Source: Guyanagaster necrorhizus (lineage: Eukaryota; Basidiomycota; Agaricomycetes; Agaricales; Physalacriaceae). From it: a DNA stretch of 64,000 nucleotides. Below, in pieces: positions 61,441 to 64,000 of this stretch. The notes under the pieces are model-generated. The model was not told the DNA's origin, did not search any database, and saw only the letters and a list, made by a program, of their open reading frames with translations. Position 1 is the stretch's first letter. Each line of letters starts with the position of its first letter. The DNA lies in contig NW_025064888.1 of NCBI RefSeq assembly GCF_019112545.1, positions 517,383 to 581,382 on the forward strand. The letters run 5' to 3'. The translations under genes were made by a program, and so were the position numbers.

Positions 61441-62805
61441 TTAAGCCTCGCTTTGTAGCGCCTCCGCAATCAGTGACTCCGCCTTCGCTACAAACATTAA
61501 GCCCTCTAATGATGGAGAGGGTTCAGATGATGGAGGCAATCGGGGCGGAGCAACGGTGACAGGCGACGTCTTTGGGAAAGATATTGAAGCGCCGTCAAAT
61601 CCAGTCACACCATGATTGCCGGACTCAAGCTTGAGCAGAGCGTTCATGGAATCCCAGAAGCTCTTGTATGTGATTTCGATAACATCGTCACTAGAGAAAA
61701 TCATTATCTAGTGTGGACGGAACACTGATATAGGCTCACTTCTGGACGGTTTGCAGAACCGGACCAAACTGGTTGAACTGTGCTAGGTCTTGGCTCCCGC
61801 CTCCGAGAATTTGCAAAGTTCGACTCGCTCCCATACCAATGGCTGAAACCTGGTCCTTATACATATGCGACTTGACCAAATGTACCTTGACCTTTAGACC
61901 TTTGGGTTTGAGTTTCTCTTTGAATTCTGCAGCAAACGCCGCGGTAGCAAATGAGATAACCATGACCTATATGCGGGATCATACCAGATTGTTCCGAGTC
62001 GAGGATACAGGTGTTGACTCACTTTCTGCTCTGCGACAAGTTGGGAATCCAGCACTCTGTCGCTCGTCTTTGACTCGACAACTGACCATACGGCTTCCTC
62101 TACTCTATCAACGTTTTTGATATGGCTAAGAATAACTGTCCTCCTTCCATCATGCCTCATTTCAGAGGCTCTTGAAACGAATGACGGTACTCTGAGTTGT
62201 CTGCTCGTCTCGCAATAGACAAACTTGGCATCTACAAGGCCTTCTATCTCAGGAGAACTGACAGCCTATATTAATCGTAAAACATGAGAGTGTGCATAAC
62301 CATCATAAGTCGAACAGCATCGAACCTTAATAGCAGTATTTACATCTGCAAAGTCGATGAAAGCGCTGCCATCGTAAAGTCGGATATCTGTGACCGTGGG
62401 GTCCCCAAATTGTGAGAGTGCAGCAAGAGTCGTCTCTTTGGTTAAAGGCGATGCGGCCGTAAGCTTGACTTTGCGTGAAGCCCCCAGGCCGCAATAGGCT
62501 ACTGTCTTCGCAGAGACGAGCTCTACCGGGCTCTCATACGCAGAATCCATCATGTGGGCATTGGACTTTGCGAGGCAAAAGCGCTTAGCGAGATCTTCAT
62601 TGAAAAAGCGTAAAGTGATATGATTCTTGTCAGGGAGTATCTGTTCAAGAGGTGACAAATTGGCTTTGGAGGCCTGAAGCACGTCGGCGAGATTGTAACC
62701 CTCTGGAAGATTTCCTATGCGAGCGACACGCAAGGTTTCGGGAGAGATGTAACGTCCGTTCACCAAGACATGACGACGGAGGTCAGAGGAGAAGTGCCTC
62801 AACAT
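61441..62805 (-). CDS. Putative mitochondrial RRM-like protein, paralogue B
   Basis: Four exons (62326-62805, 62023-62265, 61740-61966, 61441-61690) encode 399 residues. Exons 2 and 3 are exactly 243 and 227 nt, identical in length and phase to those of paralogue A. Aligned motifs include VARIGNLPEGYNL (A: VRIGNLTEDYDV), AYCGLGASRKVKL (A: HIGLGAYRKIRI), FIDFADVNTAIK (A: LEFADIRSAIK), VILSHIKNVDRVEEAVWS (A: VISGIKDTDQVEQAVWS), FGPVLQTVQK and ITYKSFWDSMNALLKLESG. Outside these blocks the two have diverged strongly, so the duplication is old. The N-terminus (LRHFSSDLRRHVLVNGRY) may be a presequence. Function is inferred only from the RRM-like repeats. Confidence 0.82.
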
Positions 62806-63079
62806 CGCTGCCAGAGAGGGAAAATGGCCGGGAGAAAAGAAATTGCCGCCGGCTGTCGACTTCCCACGCTATACACGCGCGCTGGGTTGGGTTTGCATGT
62901 TGATTTTTTACCGTTGCACTCCGCCCGATTTCCTCAGCCAAGGTATGATGCAATACTCAGCTTGACATTCAACTTAAATGTGCGTGTAGATGGAATCCCT
63001 TCCATCAGAAATATTGTCTGCAATATTCACATTGGCTGCCGACGAGGACGTGCTCTTTCATCATGCGCTGCCGACATCG

Positions 63080-64000
63080 ATGGCTTGTAGTGCGTGGTTC
63101 AGTAATGCCTTTAGCTTATGGTCCTTGCGCAGTCCCAGTGAGGCCATAAATGCGCTCCAACGACGCAGCTACTCCACGAAGAAGAGCATTATCTTGACCT
63201 GCAAAACGTTCCATCGCGTTGGCTACGAACTCTTCTTTCATTGCCTCTTCTTCAACGGACCGTCCAAAATTGCCGGTCTCTGTGCCGTTCTCGACTCTAA
63301 CAAAACTGATCCTTCCCCTGGATGGTGGACCAAGCGCCTTCACCTCACCTCTTACTCGGACGTCGTTCTCACTCCGGAATCGGCAGACGCGCTATCGACT
63401 GTGATAAGGCACTGCCCTAACCTAGAAATCATGGTCATGTCATTTCCAGTTAGCAGCGGCGCATTTACTTCTGTCGCAGATACCATCAGCACCTATGTGA
63501 GGCGCACAATCCATACCCTTAATCTCAACGTCCCAGTTTCAAGCCTCCCTAAGCTCATCTGGATGTTATCATCCCTTCCTCTTCTCACCTCAGCCCATTT
63601 CTCCTTCAGGTCGCACAAAAACCTCGATGATGAAGACAATCCGCCCCTTGGAGCGGCCGAATCCATCATTCTCACCCTACCTCGCCTCACCCAGCTTTCC
63701 TTGTACGGAAATACCGCGCAGTTCCTCGAACAGACCCTGAATTGGTCTCTTCCATCTCTTCGATTCCTATCGCTCAACACCTTCCAATCCGACATTCTAC
63801 CTGTCTTGGACGTGCATGGCAGCAAACTCATTCTCCTTGACGTGACATGTTCGCATCCCATCGCGATGGATCTAGTCCTCCAACGCTGCCCGAACCTTGA
63901 AACTGTTTGCTTTAACGCTGACTGGCGTATCGAGGGTCAGATGATGCATGATAACATCCGCGATGTTGGCCTGCATGGCCTGTCTTTGGCGTTTACCACT
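63080..64000 (+). CDS. F-box/LRR-like protein, 5' part
   Basis: An uninterrupted frame of 307 codons runs from ATG 63080 to the right window edge. The N-terminal segment (SIILTCKTFHRVGYELFFHC) resembles the second half of F-box-type openings in basidiomycetes (a Thr-Cys-Lys-Thr-Phe-His helix), followed by LRR-like segments: HCPNLEIMVMSF, TIHTLNLNVPVSSLPKLIW, LPRLTQLSLYGNTA, SLPSLRFLSLNTF, LILLDVTCSHP and RCPNLETVCFNADW. No canonical LP-x-E-(L/I) F-box start is seen, so an upstream exon is possible. The 3' end lies outside the window. Confidence 0.7.
   Translation, partial: MACSAWFSNAFSLWSLRSPSEAINALQRRSYSTKKSIILTCKTFHRVGYELFFHCLFFNGPSKIAGLCAVLDSNKTDPSPGWWTKRLHLTSYSDVVLTPESADALSTVIRHCPNLEIMVMSFPVSSGAFTSVADTISTYVRRTIHTLNLNVPVSSLPKLIWMLSSLPLLTSAHFSFRSHKNLDDEDNPPLGAAESIILTLPRLTQLSLYGNTAQFLEQTLNWSLPSLRFLSLNTFQSDILPVLDVHGSKLILLDVTCSHPIAMDLVLQRCPNLETVCFNADWRIEGQMMHDNIRDVGLHGLSLAFTT

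Overview
The window is nuclear DNA of a filamentous basidiomycete, most likely an Agaricomycete. Nearly every gene is broken by short introns (about 45-70 nt, GT-AG, often GTGAGT/GTACGT donors and CAG/TAG acceptors), intergenic gaps are short, and the gene set is typical: F-box/LRR proteins, a Zn2Cys6 regulator, and SIN-pathway, SEC18 and MGM101 genes. All exon models were assembled by hand from reading frame and remembered family similarity; no search was run.

Layout. 1-4.9 kb: 3' end of an FG nucleoporin, a coiled-coil protein with a C-terminal membrane anchor, and an F-box protein. 5.8-10.7 kb: a small two-zinc-finger protein, a second F-box protein and a zinc-type polyol dehydrogenase whose nine exons include one GC-AG intron. 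11.3-17.2 kb: a STIMATE/YPL162C-type vacuolar membrane protein diverging from SEC18, then protein phosphatase inhibitor 2 (GLC8). 17.5-19.8 kb: gene relics (APH-like kinase, GDSL esterase). 19.8-24.1 kb: no supported gene. 24.1-32 kb: Zn2Cys6 regulator, four-helix membrane protein with a PPxY tail, TPA1/OFD1 dioxygenase. 34.5-38.7 kb: CHY zinc-finger protein, MGM101, CDC14 (septation initiation network), COA3 and a tRNA-Cys with an 8-nt intron. 40.4-42 kb: decayed cyclopropane-fatty-acid-synthase-like gene. 42.7-49.4 kb: asparaginyl-tRNA synthetase, C-terminal stump of an Old Yellow Enzyme, cystathionine gamma-synthase, two-RRM nucleolar protein. 50.6-55.3 kb: three oxidative-metabolism enzymes (FAD amine oxidase, D-2-hydroxyacid dehydrogenase, FAH-type hydrolase). 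57.8-59.5 kb: decayed alpha/beta hydrolase. 59.8-62.8 kb: a tail-to-tail pair of diverged paralogues with the same exon architecture. 63.1 kb to the edge: start of an LRR/F-box-like gene.

Together this is core housekeeping (secretion, mitochondrial DNA and respiratory chain assembly, translation, septation, ribosome biogenesis) interspersed with islands of decaying accessory genes: kinase, esterase, lipid methyltransferase, flavin reductase and hydrolase relics. No CRISPR array, intact transposon or organised novel defence system was seen. The most unusual intact structure is the convergent paralogue pair at the right end.
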